DNA of 64,000 nt from Syntrophomonadaceae bacterium (GCA_003556225.1 PWRN01000019.1:2501-66500); one strand, 5' to 3'; shown: positions 1-11,257, numbered from the stretch's first letter. Program-made: numbers and translations. The notes: generated by a model not told the origin, from the letters alone.

Positions 1-294
<294 letters not shown>

Positions 295-424
295 TTATAC
301 AGCATGGAGGGTATGAAAGCAACAATTTGCTTTTAAAAACGTTAATCAAAGCAAACAGGCCGAGCAAAATGGTTTTTTTCGCCATCACAGTTGTGTTATA
401 ATATCTTTTATAGGGGGGAATCGC

Positions 425-3295
425 ATGACAGGAAAATCTAAGAACAACTCTCCAAAAAAGCAAGCGAAAAAGGCTTCCAGCGCTACACGAATTTATCGAA
501 ATAATGCTGCTGCAAATATGGATCAGCGGGTGAATAAGCCGACCGGCAGTAAGACGGCGGCAAATCATAAATCCAACAAAACAACCAGAAAAAAGAATGT
601 CAGCAAGCCGGTGATCAAAGCGCTAAAAATTGCCTTGATGCTCCTGGTCTTTTCCGTGATCGTCGTGGGAGCCGGGGCATTGAGCATTGTTTATTCTTAC
701 GTAAAAGATACGCCTGAGTTTAATCCAGGGGACCTGCGTCCGTCGGTAACCTCTTATGTTTTCGATCGGAACGGGGTGGAACTGGCAGGTTTATACGATG
801 AGCAAAACCGCGTCGAAGTGTCCCTGGAGAGAATTCCCGAGCATGTGATCCATGCCTTCATCGCCATCGAGGACGAGCGGTTTTACGATCATTACGGCGT
901 CGACCCTACGGCCATAGCACGGGCTTTTGTGATCAACTTGAGGCAAGGGGACTGGACGGAGCAGGGCGGCAGCACGATCACACAGCAGCTGATCAAAAAC
1001 GCCTTCCTCACCCCCGAAAAAACTTTTCGCAGGAAGATCCAGGAGGCCTGGCTTTCTTTAAAAATGGAGAGGCAGTATTCCAAGAGCGAGATCCTGGAAA
1101 TCTACCTAAACCAGATCTACTTTGCCCACGGGGCGTACGGGATCGAAGCGGCCGCCAACGTTTACTTTAACAAAAGCATGGAAGACTTGACCGTGGCCGA
1201 GGCGGCCATGCTGGCCGGCATCCCCCGCTCGCCTAACTATTACTCCCCCTACAAGAACCCGGAAATCGCCCGGCAAAGGCAGGGCCTGGTTTTAAGCAAG
1301 ATGCAGGAATTGGACTTCATCAGCAGCGCCCAATTTCAGCAGGCCAGAAACACCGAGCTCACTTTTGCCGAACCCCCATCCCGGGAGTACCCCTATCCTT
1401 ACTTTGTGGATTATGTCCTGCACCATGAACTGATCAGGATCTTGACGAATATGCCGGAATATGAAAGCCGCGAAGAGGCCTACGAGGTCATCTATAATGC
1501 CGGCTTGCGGGTTTACACAACCCTGGATACCGAAGCGCAGCAAATCACCGAAGATATCCTAAACGATGAGAGTCTTTACCCGCAGCAAACGATCCGGGTC
1601 GACATGACAAAGTTAAAAAACCTGCTGGCGGATCATAATTACTCCAGCTACCCTGAAGAAGTGATGCAAGAGGATGGCGTCCCCCAACCCCAGTCGGCCG
1701 CTGTCGTTGCCAACCCGGTCACGGGAGAGGTTTTCGCCATGGTAGGCGGCAGGGAATACAGTGAATACAACCAGGATTTGCGGTATCTAAGCCGCCGGCA
1801 ACCCGGCTCAGCAACAAAACCCATTTTCTCTTACGCGCCGGCCTTTGAAGAAGGTCTCATGACGCCGGGCACTGCAATCGATGATGCACCCTTTGCCCGG
1901 GGCAGCTGGGGACCCGAAAACTTCGACAGGCGTTTTCGCGGCCTGGTGACCGTGCGGGAGGCCCTGGTTCGTTCTTTGAATGTCCCCGCTGTCAGGGCCT
2001 TTGACGAAATTACCCCCCAGGTTGGCCTCCAGTACGCTGAGCGGCTGGGGATCTCGACACTGCATCCCGATGACTATCACCTGGCAACGGCCATCGGGGG
2101 GATGACCCACGGGATCACAGCCTTTGATATGGCGCAAGCATTTGGCGTGCTGGCCAACCAGGGAATTAAAACAAAACTCCACACCGTGAAGCGGATTGAA
2201 GACCCGTCGGGCCAGGCACTTTACGAGTATCACCGCGATCCCGATGATGTGTTGTCCCCGCAGACCGCATACCTGATAACAGACATCCTCAAGGACGTCG
2301 TGCAAAGCGGCACGGCGGCCAGGTTGAGCGTCGGCCGACCCATCGCGGCAAAAACCGGGACCACCAGCGACAACCGTGATGCCTACCTGGTGGCCTATAC
2401 GCCTGATTTGGTCGTATCCTTCTGGATGGGGCACGATATCCAGACTCTAGGGCGAATACAAGGCGGCAGCGGTTCTACAATCGTATTCATGAATGAAATC
2501 ATCACCCGGCTCATGAAGGATAAGCCTGCCCTCGATTTTGAACGACCTCCTGGGATCAGCGGTCCCGTCAGTATCTGCAGTAAGTCTGGCCTGAGGCCCG
2601 GTGAACACTGTCCTGATGAGGCCATCGTTAGTGAGTTGTTCCCCACGAATCTGCTGCCCCAGGATACCTGTGAGGTGCATATTGAAATGGAAGTCTGCGC
2701 TGTCAGCGGTCTCCTTCCCGGGGATTACTGCCCGGAACAAGAAATCGAAACCCGGGTCTTCCTGAATCGACCCAAATTTGAAGTAACCGATGAACGCTGG
2801 CGAGGTGGCGCCGGTCGTGGGCCCGAGGATGCTGGATTAAGGCCTCCCACTGAGCCGTGTGATATTCACACCCAACCTGCCCCACGGCCTTCAGATTTCA
2901 CGGCATACCTTCTCCATAACCCTCCACGCGCTCACCTCTGGTGGAACAGGGACCTGGATATTGCCGAGTACCGGGTCTACAGGAGAGCGGACGGAGAAGA
3001 GGATTTCGCTCAGCTGGCCACGCTGCCCGGTTCAAGCAACCAGTTCTTGGACGATGACCTGGAAGTGAACACGGTTTATACCTATCACCTGGTCGCGATC
3101 AACACCCAGGGGGTCCGCTCTGAACCGGCTGTATTAAGCTTGCAGATCCCTGCAAGAACCGAAGAGGATCGTTCCAGGGGAGAAGACCGTCAACCTCCAG
3201 GCGACAGTGGATCCGAGGAGGAGCAACCATCCCCCGGAGAAGACGATGATGAAGACGATGATGAAGACGACGATGAAGCGTCAGGACAATCCTGA
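425..3295 (+). CDS. Penicillin-binding protein 1A (transglycosylase/transpeptidase) with C-terminal FN3-like region and acidic tail
   Basis: 956 aa; N-terminal TM, GT51 motifs (EDERFYDHYGVDPTAIARA, GGSTITQQLIKN), transpeptidase motifs (SATKP, KTGTT). Confidence 0.93.
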   Translation: MTGKSKNNSPKKQAKKASSATRIYRNNAAANMDQRVNKPTGSKTAANHKSNKTTRKKNVSKPVIKALKIALMLLVFSVIVVGAGALSIVYSYVKDTPEFNPGDLRPSVTSYVFDRNGVELAGLYDEQNRVEVSLERIPEHVIHAFIAIEDERFYDHYGVDPTAIARAFVINLRQGDWTEQGGSTITQQLIKNAFLTPEKTFRRKIQEAWLSLKMERQYSKSEILEIYLNQIYFAHGAYGIEAAANVYFNKSMEDLTVAEAAMLAGIPRSPNYYSPYKNPEIARQRQGLVLSKMQELDFISSAQFQQARNTELTFAEPPSREYPYPYFVDYVLHHELIRILTNMPEYESREEAYEVIYNAGLRVYTTLDTEAQQITEDILNDESLYPQQTIRVDMTKLKNLLADHNYSSYPEEVMQEDGVPQPQSAAVVANPVTGEVFAMVGGREYSEYNQDLRYLSRRQPGSATKPIFSYAPAFEEGLMTPGTAIDDAPFARGSWGPENFDRRFRGLVTVREALVRSLNVPAVRAFDEITPQVGLQYAERLGISTLHPDDYHLATAIGGMTHGITAFDMAQAFGVLANQGIKTKLHTVKRIEDPSGQALYEYHRDPDDVLSPQTAYLITDILKDVVQSGTAARLSVGRPIAAKTGTTSDNRDAYLVAYTPDLVVSFWMGHDIQTLGRIQGGSGSTIVFMNEIITRLMKDKPALDFERPPGISGPVSICSKSGLRPGEHCPDEAIVSELFPTNLLPQDTCEVHIEMEVCAVSGLLPGDYCPEQEIETRVFLNRPKFEVTDERWRGGAGRGPEDAGLRPPTEPCDIHTQPAPRPSDFTAYLLHNPPRAHLWWNRDLDIAEYRVYRRADGEEDFAQLATLPGSSNQFLDDDLEVNTVYTYHLVAINTQGVRSEPAVLSLQIPARTEEDRSRGEDRQPPGDSGSEEEQPSPGEDDDEDDDEDDDEASGQS

Positions 3296-3301
3296 CGCTT
3301 C
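3275..3301. repeat. 12-bp perfect inverted repeat overlapping the PBP1A stop codon
   Basis: GAAGCGTCAGGA-caa-TCCTGACGCTTC; no clear U-tract, so terminator function is uncertain. Confidence 0.5.
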
Positions 3302-3376
3302 CACTTCCAGCAAATCTCCGATCAAACCCGGGGCAGTGGAAGCCAGCAGATCTATTTCATGTTATATGGCTGGCTG

Positions 3377-5815
3377 TTATCGCTTTTGCGCATCCGGGTG
3401 CAATATAACAACCGTAACCCCGCTGCCCCCTTCGTCCTCTTCACCCAGGCGGTAGTGACCGCCCCGGTCCCAGCTTTCGAGGTACTGATGGACCCCCTGA
3501 CGCAGCCGCCCTGTCCCTTTGCCGTGAATGATCACGACAGCATCCAAACCCGCCAATAAGGAATCATCTAAATGTTTTTCCAACCGGGAGAGCGCCTCTT
3601 CCAGCGTTAATCCCCTCAGGTCAATATGCGGTTTCGTGCTGGCGCTTTTTTGCCAGAGTAAAGCTCCTGCACCGCTTTTTTCTGAAGTCTTCCCGGGCCC
3701 AGGGTCTTTTTCGTTTGCATGCTTTGTGCCGGCCGTTTTTTCCATTCCCAGGTCTTCAAGGGTCGTGTTAATCTTTAAGACACCGACCTGTACCTGGATA
3801 TCTTCTGCGGAAGCGAGGCGTGTAACCTCTCCCCGGGTGCGCAAGCTCTTAATGAATACAGGGCTCCCTTTTTCGAGTTCATCAAAATTCACCGGATCAT
3901 ATTCCGCGGTTTCCCGGTCCTCTCTTTGCAAGGACACATCCAGCTGGTCATGAAGGGCTTTCAGCTGTCTCCTGGAATCTTCGATCATGGAAGAATGTTT
4001 TTTCTTCTCTTTTTCTTTTTCTGCAAGCTGTATGCTGCGCAGCGCTTCTGAAGCTTTCACCTGTGCTTCTCGCAAGATGGCCTTGGCTTCCTGCCTCGCC
4101 TGGTTCAGGTATTCTTTTCTTTTTGATTTAAGCTCTGCCCATTCCTTTGCGCTATCTTCCAAGCGTTTTTCCAGCAACCTTTTCTTGTCTTCAAGGGTCT
4201 GTGCATTCACAGACATTTTTTTTCTCTCTTCCACCAGCCCGCTGACCGCTTGCTCCAGGTCCAGGAACTCCTTTTTCATAAATGAACGGGCACTCTCCAC
4301 GAGGCCTTCTGAAAGACCCAGCTGCCTGGCTATGATCAGGGCGTTGCTCTGGCCGGGAATACCAATTAAGAGGCGGAATGTGGGCGCCAGGGAATGAGGA
4401 TCGAATTCCATCGACGCATTTTCCATGCCGGCCCTCATGTGCGCAAATACTTTCAAATCATTAATATGGGTAGTTGCAATGGTTCTTGTATCGAATAGGT
4501 GCAGGTAGTCCAGGATAGCCATGGCCAGGGCCGAGCCTTCCTGCGGATCTGTCCCCGCTCCTAATTCATCGAGTAAAATCAAGAGGGGACCCCGCTGTTT
4601 TTCCAACCCGTGAATAATGGGGATAATATTTGACATGTGCCCGGAGAAAGTGCTGAGGGACTGCTCGATATCCTGCTCATCACCGATATCAGCCCAGACG
4701 GCTTGATAAACGCCCATGCTGGTGCCAGCTTCTGCAGGAAGATGCAGGCCACTTTGAAACATGAGGGCAAACAGCCCGATCGTCTTCAAGGTAACCGTCT
4801 TGCCCCCGGTATTGGGCCCGGTTATTACGAGGGTTTTAAAATCTTTCCCAATACGCACGTCGATGGGAACAACTTCATTTTCCGGGATCAAGGGGTGGCG
4901 TCCCTGGGATATTTCCAGGTTCCCTGCGGGATCCATGGTTGGTTCCATTCCCTTGTAAGATTGGCTTAAATATCCCCGCGCCATGATAAAATCCAGCTCC
5001 GCATAACCGTAATAATTATTTTCTAGGGCCTCATCGTGGGCACTGATGAAGAAGGTCAGTTTCCGCAAAATGCGCTCGATTTCTTCTTCAATTTTTCCGC
5101 CCACTTCCCGCAGCTTATTATTCAGCTCCAGCACGGGAAAAGGCTCAACGAAAAGCGTCATGCCGCTGGATGACTGGTCATGTACAATACCCGGGATATG
5201 ATGCCGGAACTCCTGCTTCAGCGGTAAAACATAGCGGTTCTGTCGAACGGTGATGATCCGGTCTTGCAAATATTTGCCGTAACCGGGGGACTGGACATAT
5301 GAATCAAGGGTTTTCCTGATTTTTTCTTGTAAAGCTCTTTCCTGCTTTTTCAAGGAAGACAGGAGAGGGGTGGCCTGGTCCTTAACTTCACCGTGGGTGG
5401 ATATCGCCTGGTCAATGGCTGCAACTACCTGCGGGAGCACTGTCAGCGCGCTTACTTTTCTCCACAGTCGTGGGTAGATCTCCTCCACCCCCTCCTCTTT
5501 GAGAAAGGCGGGCTTCAACTGATGGATCGTTTTTAAGAAGCCCCCCACCTCTCGCAATTCAGCAGCAGTCAGCAGGCTGCCTTTGCGAGCCCTTTTTGCG
5601 TACTGCAGGATGTCTTGGCAGGCGTTAATCGTAAGTTTACCCCGCTGCAGCGCTTTGAGCCCTTCTGTTGTTTCCGCCTGGAGCTCAGCGATCCTCTGCG
5701 GATCATGCAAGGGTTCCAGGCGCTTTGCTTCTTCTAAACCCAGGGGTGTTGTTGGATATTTACACAGGCGCTCTATGATTTTTTCAAATTCCAGTTGTTG
5801 GGCAATTTTCTGCAT
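3377..5815 (-). CDS. mutS2: Endonuclease MutS2 (MutS ATPase + Smr domain)
   Basis: 812 aa; Walker A TGPNTGGKTVTLKT, C-terminal Smr motif IDLRGLTLEEAL ... VVIIHGKGTGRLRQGV. Confidence 0.95.
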   Translation of the reverse strand: MQKIAQQLEFEKIIERLCKYPTTPLGLEEAKRLEPLHDPQRIAELQAETTEGLKALQRGKLTINACQDILQYAKRARKGSLLTAAELREVGGFLKTIHQLKPAFLKEEGVEEIYPRLWRKVSALTVLPQVVAAIDQAISTHGEVKDQATPLLSSLKKQERALQEKIRKTLDSYVQSPGYGKYLQDRIITVRQNRYVLPLKQEFRHHIPGIVHDQSSSGMTLFVEPFPVLELNNKLREVGGKIEEEIERILRKLTFFISAHDEALENNYYGYAELDFIMARGYLSQSYKGMEPTMDPAGNLEISQGRHPLIPENEVVPIDVRIGKDFKTLVITGPNTGGKTVTLKTIGLFALMFQSGLHLPAEAGTSMGVYQAVWADIGDEQDIEQSLSTFSGHMSNIIPIIHGLEKQRGPLLILLDELGAGTDPQEGSALAMAILDYLHLFDTRTIATTHINDLKVFAHMRAGMENASMEFDPHSLAPTFRLLIGIPGQSNALIIARQLGLSEGLVESARSFMKKEFLDLEQAVSGLVEERKKMSVNAQTLEDKKRLLEKRLEDSAKEWAELKSKRKEYLNQARQEAKAILREAQVKASEALRSIQLAEKEKEKKKHSSMIEDSRRQLKALHDQLDVSLQREDRETAEYDPVNFDELEKGSPVFIKSLRTRGEVTRLASAEDIQVQVGVLKINTTLEDLGMEKTAGTKHANEKDPGPGKTSEKSGAGALLWQKSASTKPHIDLRGLTLEEALSRLEKHLDDSLLAGLDAVVIIHGKGTGRLRQGVHQYLESWDRGGHYRLGEEDEGGSGVTVVILHPDAQKR

Positions 5816-5822
5816 GCCATCA

Positions 5823-6413
5823 TCACCTCATGCGGGAAACGAAGGGATTATCCCGCAAAAAAAATCGCCAGGGCTTCTCCTTCCCCCTGGAAATGCCAAT
5901 TCTCCCAGAAATACCGATTGCAGCCGTTTCAATCTCTCGATATGCAGCAATAAACAAGGGAGGTTCAAGAATCGACAAACCGTTTTCCGATCTGCCAATT
6001 CCCAGGGCAGCGCACAGTTTTCCCGGGCCGCTGGTCAGGTTATTAATTTGATGATGCTTGCCCCTTCTCTTGTGCATGGTCTCCATGCCCTCCACAGGCT
6101 CAAGCGCGCGAATCAAGACCGCTTCAGCCCGTCCTACCCTGTTTGTCACCACATTAAAGCAATAATGGTTCCCATAGATAAAATATACATAAGCCCTCCC
6201 CGGGGGACCAAACATCACCGCGTTCCTGTTTGTTTTTCCCCGCCAGGCATGACAGGAAGGGTCACCCTCGGCGGAATAAGCTTCCGTTTCCACGATCATT
6301 CCCGATGTCCTACCTCCCTCTGAACAGTGCACCAGCAGCCTCCCCAGGAGTCCTTTTGCCACAGATAGCACATCCGCTTCATAAAAATCTCGACTTACGA
6401 TCCTGTCTTGCAC
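5823..6413 (-). CDS. DNA-3-methyladenine glycosylase (MPG/AAG family)
   Basis: 196 aa; IVETEAYSAEGDPSCHAWRGKTNRNAVMFGPPGRAYVYFIYGNHYCFNVVT. Confidence 0.93.
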   Translation of the reverse strand: MQDRIVSRDFYEADVLSVAKGLLGRLLVHCSEGGRTSGMIVETEAYSAEGDPSCHAWRGKTNRNAVMFGPPGRAYVYFIYGNHYCFNVVTNRVGRAEAVLIRALEPVEGMETMHKRRGKHHQINNLTSGPGKLCAALGIGRSENGLSILEPPLFIAAYREIETAAIGISGRIGISRGKEKPWRFFLRDNPFVSRMR

Positions 6414-6460
6414 GTCTCTATTTCTCTCTTTCCAGGCAGTAGATTGGGATGCCAGCAGAT

Positions 6461-7024
6461 TTAAGGAAGCAGTCCCAGGCTCTCCACAATCCAGCCGACA
6501 ATCAACTGGAACAAAAAAGCCATGTAATGACTCGATAAGGCGAATATTGCCGACGATTCAAGGGCATGGACCCAGAAATCCGTTTCAAACAGCGAGATTA
6601 AGCCCAGGGCCACGAAGACGATCACAATTCCTTTTATTGCCCCCAAAAAGGCCCCTGAGAGGGCGTTAACCGGACCAACCAGGGGGATCTTATTGACTAA
6701 CTTTAACCTGCCTGTCAAAAATGAAAGGAGAAAGGAAATCACCAGAAATGCCATCAGAAAAGCAATGATATTTAAGAGAACCTGGACAAGCCAGACAGGC
6801 GTATCTCCATTTTCTTCCAAGTTTATGAAGATTTCCTGCAGCTGGAAGGATGAATCCAGGAAGCCAATGACGGTTTCAGTTGCTGAAAGGGAGAAGTATA
6901 ATGCAACAAAAAAGATGGCAAGGCCGATGACCTGCTGCACCAAACCCTGCCTGATCCCTTTATACAGACTGAAAATAAACAGAAACATAAGCACATAATC
7001 TAACCAATTCATCAAACTACTCAC
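6461..7024 (-). CDS. CvpA family membrane protein
   Basis: 187 aa hydrophobic; MNWLDYVLMFLFIFSLYKGIRQGLVQQVIG typical of CvpA; next to zapA. Confidence 0.85.
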   Translation of the reverse strand: MSSLMNWLDYVLMFLFIFSLYKGIRQGLVQQVIGLAIFFVALYFSLSATETVIGFLDSSFQLQEIFINLEENGDTPVWLVQVLLNIIAFLMAFLVISFLLSFLTGRLKLVNKIPLVGPVNALSGAFLGAIKGIVIVFVALGLISLFETDFWVHALESSAIFALSSHYMAFLFQLIVGWIVESLGLLP

Positions 7025-7295
7025 CTGTTTTGTTTTGTGCCTTCTTGCTCTTTTTCCGGTTGGACTTTTTTTCCCTTTCGTGCTCCAGGAGGTCGCTGGC
7101 CAGGTTCAACGAAGCCAGAACAGCGATCTTCTGCAGGCTCATGGTAGGGTGTTTTTCAGCAAGTTCCTCCATCATTTGGTTTACATGTTCCCCAACTTCC
7201 AGCATGTGCTCCGGAGGCGTTGAACTCCGCAAAACGTACTCTTCCCCCATGATCTTGAGGATAATCCGCTTTTTTTGTTGATCGTCCTTCGGCAT
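7017..7295 (-). CDS. zapA: Cell division protein ZapA
   Basis: 92 aa; KRIILKIMGEEYVLRSSTPPEHMLEVGEHVNQMMEEL; synteny with pheT and cvpA. Confidence 0.88.
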   Translation of the reverse strand: MPKDDQQKKRIILKIMGEEYVLRSSTPPEHMLEVGEHVNQMMEELAEKHPTMSLQKIAVLASLNLASDLLEHEREKKSNRKKSKKAQNKTGE

Positions 7296-7375
7296 TTTTG
7301 CTCACCCACCGGCAACTTCCTGATTTGTCCTTTACTGTATTCGCTGATCAGGGTATAAATTCCTTCCCGAACCTG

Positions 7376-9814
7376 TTATTGTCTTCTTAATACAGCGCCG
7401 TGCTTCCGCTGCAGTACAGCTTCCAGGTCTGCCATGACCTGATCAACCTCATGGTCCTGCAGGGTCTTTTCCGGGTGACGAAACGTATAAGCAAAGGCGA
7501 GGCTGATCTGACCTTCTGGGATTTGCTGTCCCTGGTATACATCGAATAAAACAGTCTTTTCAAGCCATTCACCCGCCTGCTCCTCGATGGTCGTGATGAT
7601 CTCCTCGGAACAAACAGAGCCGGGAACGATGTAAGCCGCATCCCGCAATACCGCCGGATAGCGAGGAAGCGCTTTGAATGGCAAGGACAACGCGGCATGC
7701 CCGTAGAGCGGCTCGAGGAATACTTCGGCCACGTAAACTTCCTGTCTAAATTCGAAGCTATCCTGCAACCGTGGATGCAACGCTCCCAGCAGACCCAGCT
7801 CTTCCCCCGCGACGAGCAGCCGCGCGCCCCGGGTTGGATGGAGAAAGGGCACTTGCGCTGGTTCCCAGCTGCATACCGTTATACCGATCCGGCGCAGAAA
7901 CATCTCCAGTATGCCTTTAAGATAATAAAAATCAACCGGCCGGGCATTCTTTTGCCAGTGATCCGGCCCGGTGTTGCCGGTCACGGCCACAGAGAGCATT
8001 TCGATTTCCCGGGGGAGGTCACCCTTTGCGGGAGCCGGGAAGAATACGGCCCCTTGTTCAAAAAGAAACTGATTATGTGCCTGACGGTTGAAATTATACT
8101 GCAGCGTTTTCAACATGTTGGGCAGCAATGTCGTTCGCATGACTTCCTGGTCTTCGGTCAGCGGATTCTTCAAGCTGACAGCATTTCTGCGGTAGTCGCC
8201 CGCCTCCAAATGGATTGCATCGAACATGCGGGGATTCATGAAAGAGAAGGTGATAATTTCTTGTAAGCCGCAGGAAACCAGGGTCTCTGTCATCCTGGAA
8301 AGAACCCGTTTTTGCCAGGAAGGCCTTCCGACTGTAATGACCCCCTGGGGAAGTGTCGTTGGGATCGTGTCATACCCTTTCAGCCGGGCGATCTCTTCCA
8401 CCAGGTCCACTTCCAGGGTAATATCCTGTCGAAAAGAAGGCACCTGGAAATTTATTTTTCCCCGGGTTTGACCTTCTATTCCCGGCTCCGCTTGACCATT
8501 TAACACCCTGAGGCCGAGTTTTTCCAGGATACGTTTTATTTCACCTTCACTCACCGCGTAACCCAGTTGTTTTTCTACTTCACCAGCGTGAAATCCGATC
8601 TCCACGGGAACCCAGGGATCCGGGTAGAGATCAATCATGCCCCGGGAAACATTCCCGCCCGCTGTGAGCTGCATGAGCTGAACGGCCCGGTCTTGAGCGT
8701 AAATGATCCCTTCCCGGTCGATTCCTTTTTCGAACCGCTGGGAAGCATCCGAAGGCAAGTTGAACTTACGGGCCGTTTTCCGCACATTAACCGGATCAAA
8801 GCTGGCCGCTTCCAGCAGGATGTGTTTCGTATCAGCCGTGATCTCTGTGTTTTCTCCCCCCATGACCCCGGCCAATCCGATGCTTTCTGAAGAATCAGCA
8901 ATGACAAGCACCTCCGGATCCAACTGCCTTTCTATTCCGTCGAGGGTAGTCAGCCTTTCACCTTCTTGCGCCCGCCTCACCTTCACGACCCCGCCTTTAA
9001 TTTTTTCCATGTCAAAAGCGTGCATGGGTTGACCCGTCTCCCACATCACATAATTGGTGGCATCAACAATATTGTTAATGGGTCGAATTCCAGCGGCAAG
9101 GAGTTTTAATTGAACATTCAGTGGCGAAGGGCCCACCTGGACATTTTTTATTTCCCGGGCTGTATAACGGTGGCAGAGTGACGGCTCTTCAATTTCTATC
9201 GAGGCCGCGATGGCTGTGCCACCCTCCATCAAGTTTAACGCGGGACGCATTATATTGCCGCCTTTTATCGCGGCCACCTCCCGGGCCACGCCGAATAATC
9301 CCAGGCAGTCGGCGCGATTTGGCGTCAATTCCAGCTCCAGGACCGGCTGATCGAGGAACAAAATATCGCTTAACCGATCCCCGGCCTGGCATTTATCCTG
9401 GATGATTAAAACGCCGGGGTTGTCCTGGGCCAGATCCAGCTCAAGCTCTGCAGCAGAAAGGATCATGCCCTGGGATATAACGCCCTTGATCGTTATTTCT
9501 TCCATGATTTGTCCGCCAGGCAGCCGGGAACCCGGTAGGGCCACGGCCACGTGATCCCCCTCGCGGATATTCCAGGCTCCACAGACGACCTGTTTCCTTT
9601 GAAATCCGCAGTCCACCTGCACCAGCTGCAGGTTTTCCGCCGTAGGATGCGGCGACAGCTCTTTTACCTGTCCAACAAGAATGGTTTCGTCAACAGGCGC
9701 GAAACAGGCTATGGCTCCGACCTCAACGCCGGACATGGTTAGACAGTCCGCCAGCTCTTCCGGGGTCTGCGAGATAGAAATGTATTCCTTTAACCACTGG
9801 TAGGGCACTTTCAT
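7376..9814 (-). CDS. pheT: Phenylalanyl-tRNA synthetase beta subunit
   Basis: 812 aa; MKVPYQWLKEYI start, tRNA-binding, B3/B4 and B5 domains, FDX-ACB-like C-terminus. Confidence 0.97.
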   Translation of the reverse strand: MKVPYQWLKEYISISQTPEELADCLTMSGVEVGAIACFAPVDETILVGQVKELSPHPTAENLQLVQVDCGFQRKQVVCGAWNIREGDHVAVALPGSRLPGGQIMEEITIKGVISQGMILSAAELELDLAQDNPGVLIIQDKCQAGDRLSDILFLDQPVLELELTPNRADCLGLFGVAREVAAIKGGNIMRPALNLMEGGTAIAASIEIEEPSLCHRYTAREIKNVQVGPSPLNVQLKLLAAGIRPINNIVDATNYVMWETGQPMHAFDMEKIKGGVVKVRRAQEGERLTTLDGIERQLDPEVLVIADSSESIGLAGVMGGENTEITADTKHILLEAASFDPVNVRKTARKFNLPSDASQRFEKGIDREGIIYAQDRAVQLMQLTAGGNVSRGMIDLYPDPWVPVEIGFHAGEVEKQLGYAVSEGEIKRILEKLGLRVLNGQAEPGIEGQTRGKINFQVPSFRQDITLEVDLVEEIARLKGYDTIPTTLPQGVITVGRPSWQKRVLSRMTETLVSCGLQEIITFSFMNPRMFDAIHLEAGDYRRNAVSLKNPLTEDQEVMRTTLLPNMLKTLQYNFNRQAHNQFLFEQGAVFFPAPAKGDLPREIEMLSVAVTGNTGPDHWQKNARPVDFYYLKGILEMFLRRIGITVCSWEPAQVPFLHPTRGARLLVAGEELGLLGALHPRLQDSFEFRQEVYVAEVFLEPLYGHAALSLPFKALPRYPAVLRDAAYIVPGSVCSEEIITTIEEQAGEWLEKTVLFDVYQGQQIPEGQISLAFAYTFRHPEKTLQDHEVDQVMADLEAVLQRKHGAVLRRQ

Positions 9815-9850
9815 CGATTAACCCATCCTTTCTTCAGCGTAGTCGCCCGT

Positions 9851-10873
9851 TTAATACTGCTCCAGCATACGCAGATCATTATGATAAAACAACCGGATAT
9901 CATCAATGCCATACTTGAGCATGGCGATGCGTTCAACCCCCATGCCAAAGGCATACCCGGTCACCTCTTTCGGGTCGTATCCCGACATTTCCAGGACCCT
10001 GGGGTGCACCATCCCCGATCCCAGAATCTCCAACCAGCCGGTTTCGCTGCAAACCCGGCAGCCCCGGCCATCACAGATGATGCATGAAATATCCACTTCT
10101 GCGCTGGGCTCCGTAAAAGGGAAGAAGCTGGGACGCAGCCTGATTTCACGGTCCCCGCCAAACATTTCCCGGACAAAGAGCAGCAGGGTGCCCTTCAGGT
10201 CGGCCATGGAGATATGCTTGTCCACGGCAAGGCCTTCTACCTGGTGGAACATCGGTGAATGCGTCACGTCATCGTCCCTGCGGTACACTTTCCCCGGGGC
10301 AATAATTCGCACGGGCAGTTCTCCCTGCATGGCTTCCATGGTGCGGATCTGTACCGGTGAAGTATGCGTCCGCAGCAGAATATCGCTGCTGATATAATAA
10401 GAGTCCTGCATATCCCTGGCCGGGTGTTCCCGGGGGATATTTAAGGCCTCAAAATTGTAATAGTCGTATTCAATATCCGGACCTTCAGCAATTTTAAACC
10501 CCATGCTCGAAAAAATTTCCTCTATTTCCAGGAGTACAACCTGCAGAGGGTGGCGGCGGCCCATGGCGAAAGGAAAACCCGGGAGGGTAACGTCGATCCG
10601 CTCAGCATCCCAGCGCGCTGCAATCGCACTGCTTTTGATGGCTTCCTGCTTTTCTGCCAGCAGCTGCTCCGCCCTCTTTTTTAGCTTGTTTAGCTTTTGA
10701 CCCACCTGCGGCCTTTCTTCGGCAGGAACTCCTCCCAGGGAGCGCATTAAGGTGGTCAAACGCCCCTTTTTACCCAGGAATTTAATCCGTATTTGTTCAA
10801 GGCTTTCCTGGGTATGAGCCCCTGCGATCTCTGCTTCCAGGTCTTCTTGAACCCTTGCAATCTCATCCAGCAT
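9851..10873 (-). CDS. pheS: Phenylalanyl-tRNA synthetase alpha subunit
   Basis: 340 aa; [43 protein letters not shown]. Confidence 0.97.
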   Translation of the reverse strand: MLDEIARVQEDLEAEIAGAHTQESLEQIRIKFLGKKGRLTTLMRSLGGVPAEERPQVGQKLNKLKKRAEQLLAEKQEAIKSSAIAARWDAERIDVTLPGFPFAMGRRHPLQVVLLEIEEIFSSMGFKIAEGPDIEYDYYNFEALNIPREHPARDMQDSYYISSDILLRTHTSPVQIRTMEAMQGELPVRIIAPGKVYRRDDDVTHSPMFHQVEGLAVDKHISMADLKGTLLLFVREMFGGDREIRLRPSFFPFTEPSAEVDISCIICDGRGCRVCSETGWLEILGSGMVHPRVLEMSGYDPKEVTGYAFGMGVERIAMLKYGIDDIRLFYHNDLRMLEQY

Positions 10874-10884
10874 GATTTCGCCTC

Positions 10885-11165
10885 CTCCGTGAAAATGAAC
10901 AAAAAAGTAAAAACTTTCGAACCGAAACGGGACGAAAGTTTTTCCGCGGTACCACCCGAGTTAGCCCGGGAACCGGGCTCTCCTCATGAATTCGATAACG
11001 GGATAGCCGAAACGACCTACTCGCTAAGCATCGCTTACTTTCAGTCGATAGCTCCAGGGTGAAATTCAGCCAACTCCCGGGGAAAGCTCGCAGCCTGTGG
11101 CTTTCCTCTCTGTTCTCATACCAGACAGGTTATCGGCTTACTTTGCCCTTTCACAGCCTCTAACG
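10885..11165 (-). promoter_or_regulatory. T-box leader upstream of pheST (likely Phe-specific, TTC specifier)
   Basis: Reverse strand has the T-box GGGTGGTACCGCGG, GAATTTCACC specifier context, and a terminator aaaaactttcg...cgaaagttttt followed by a T-run. Confidence 0.9.
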
Positions 11166-11167
11166 TA

Positions 11168-11257
11168 TTATTGAGATAACAGATGTTTATAAATCAGGTA
11201 AGCGGTAACGGAACCGGTACTCTCAAAAAGTCTCCAGAAAAATTCGGCGGTCAGCAT
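11168..11257 (-). CDS. YqzL-like small protein (29 aa)
   Basis: MLTAEFFWRLFESTGSVTAYLIYKHLLSQ resembles YqzL-type peptides; AAAGGGG Shine-Dalgarno 7 nt upstream of ATG; the longer track ORF (to 11413) is probably over-extended. Confidence 0.65.
   Translation of the reverse strand: MLTAEFFWRLFESTGSVTAYLIYKHLLSQ

Noticed and set aside
1808-2434. 208-aa ORF antisense to PBP1A and similar long antisense ORFs (e.g. 23807-24913 +, 5583-6323 +, 7697-8266 +)
   Set aside because: They mirror strongly supported genes on the opposite strand; typical of shadow ORFs in this base composition.
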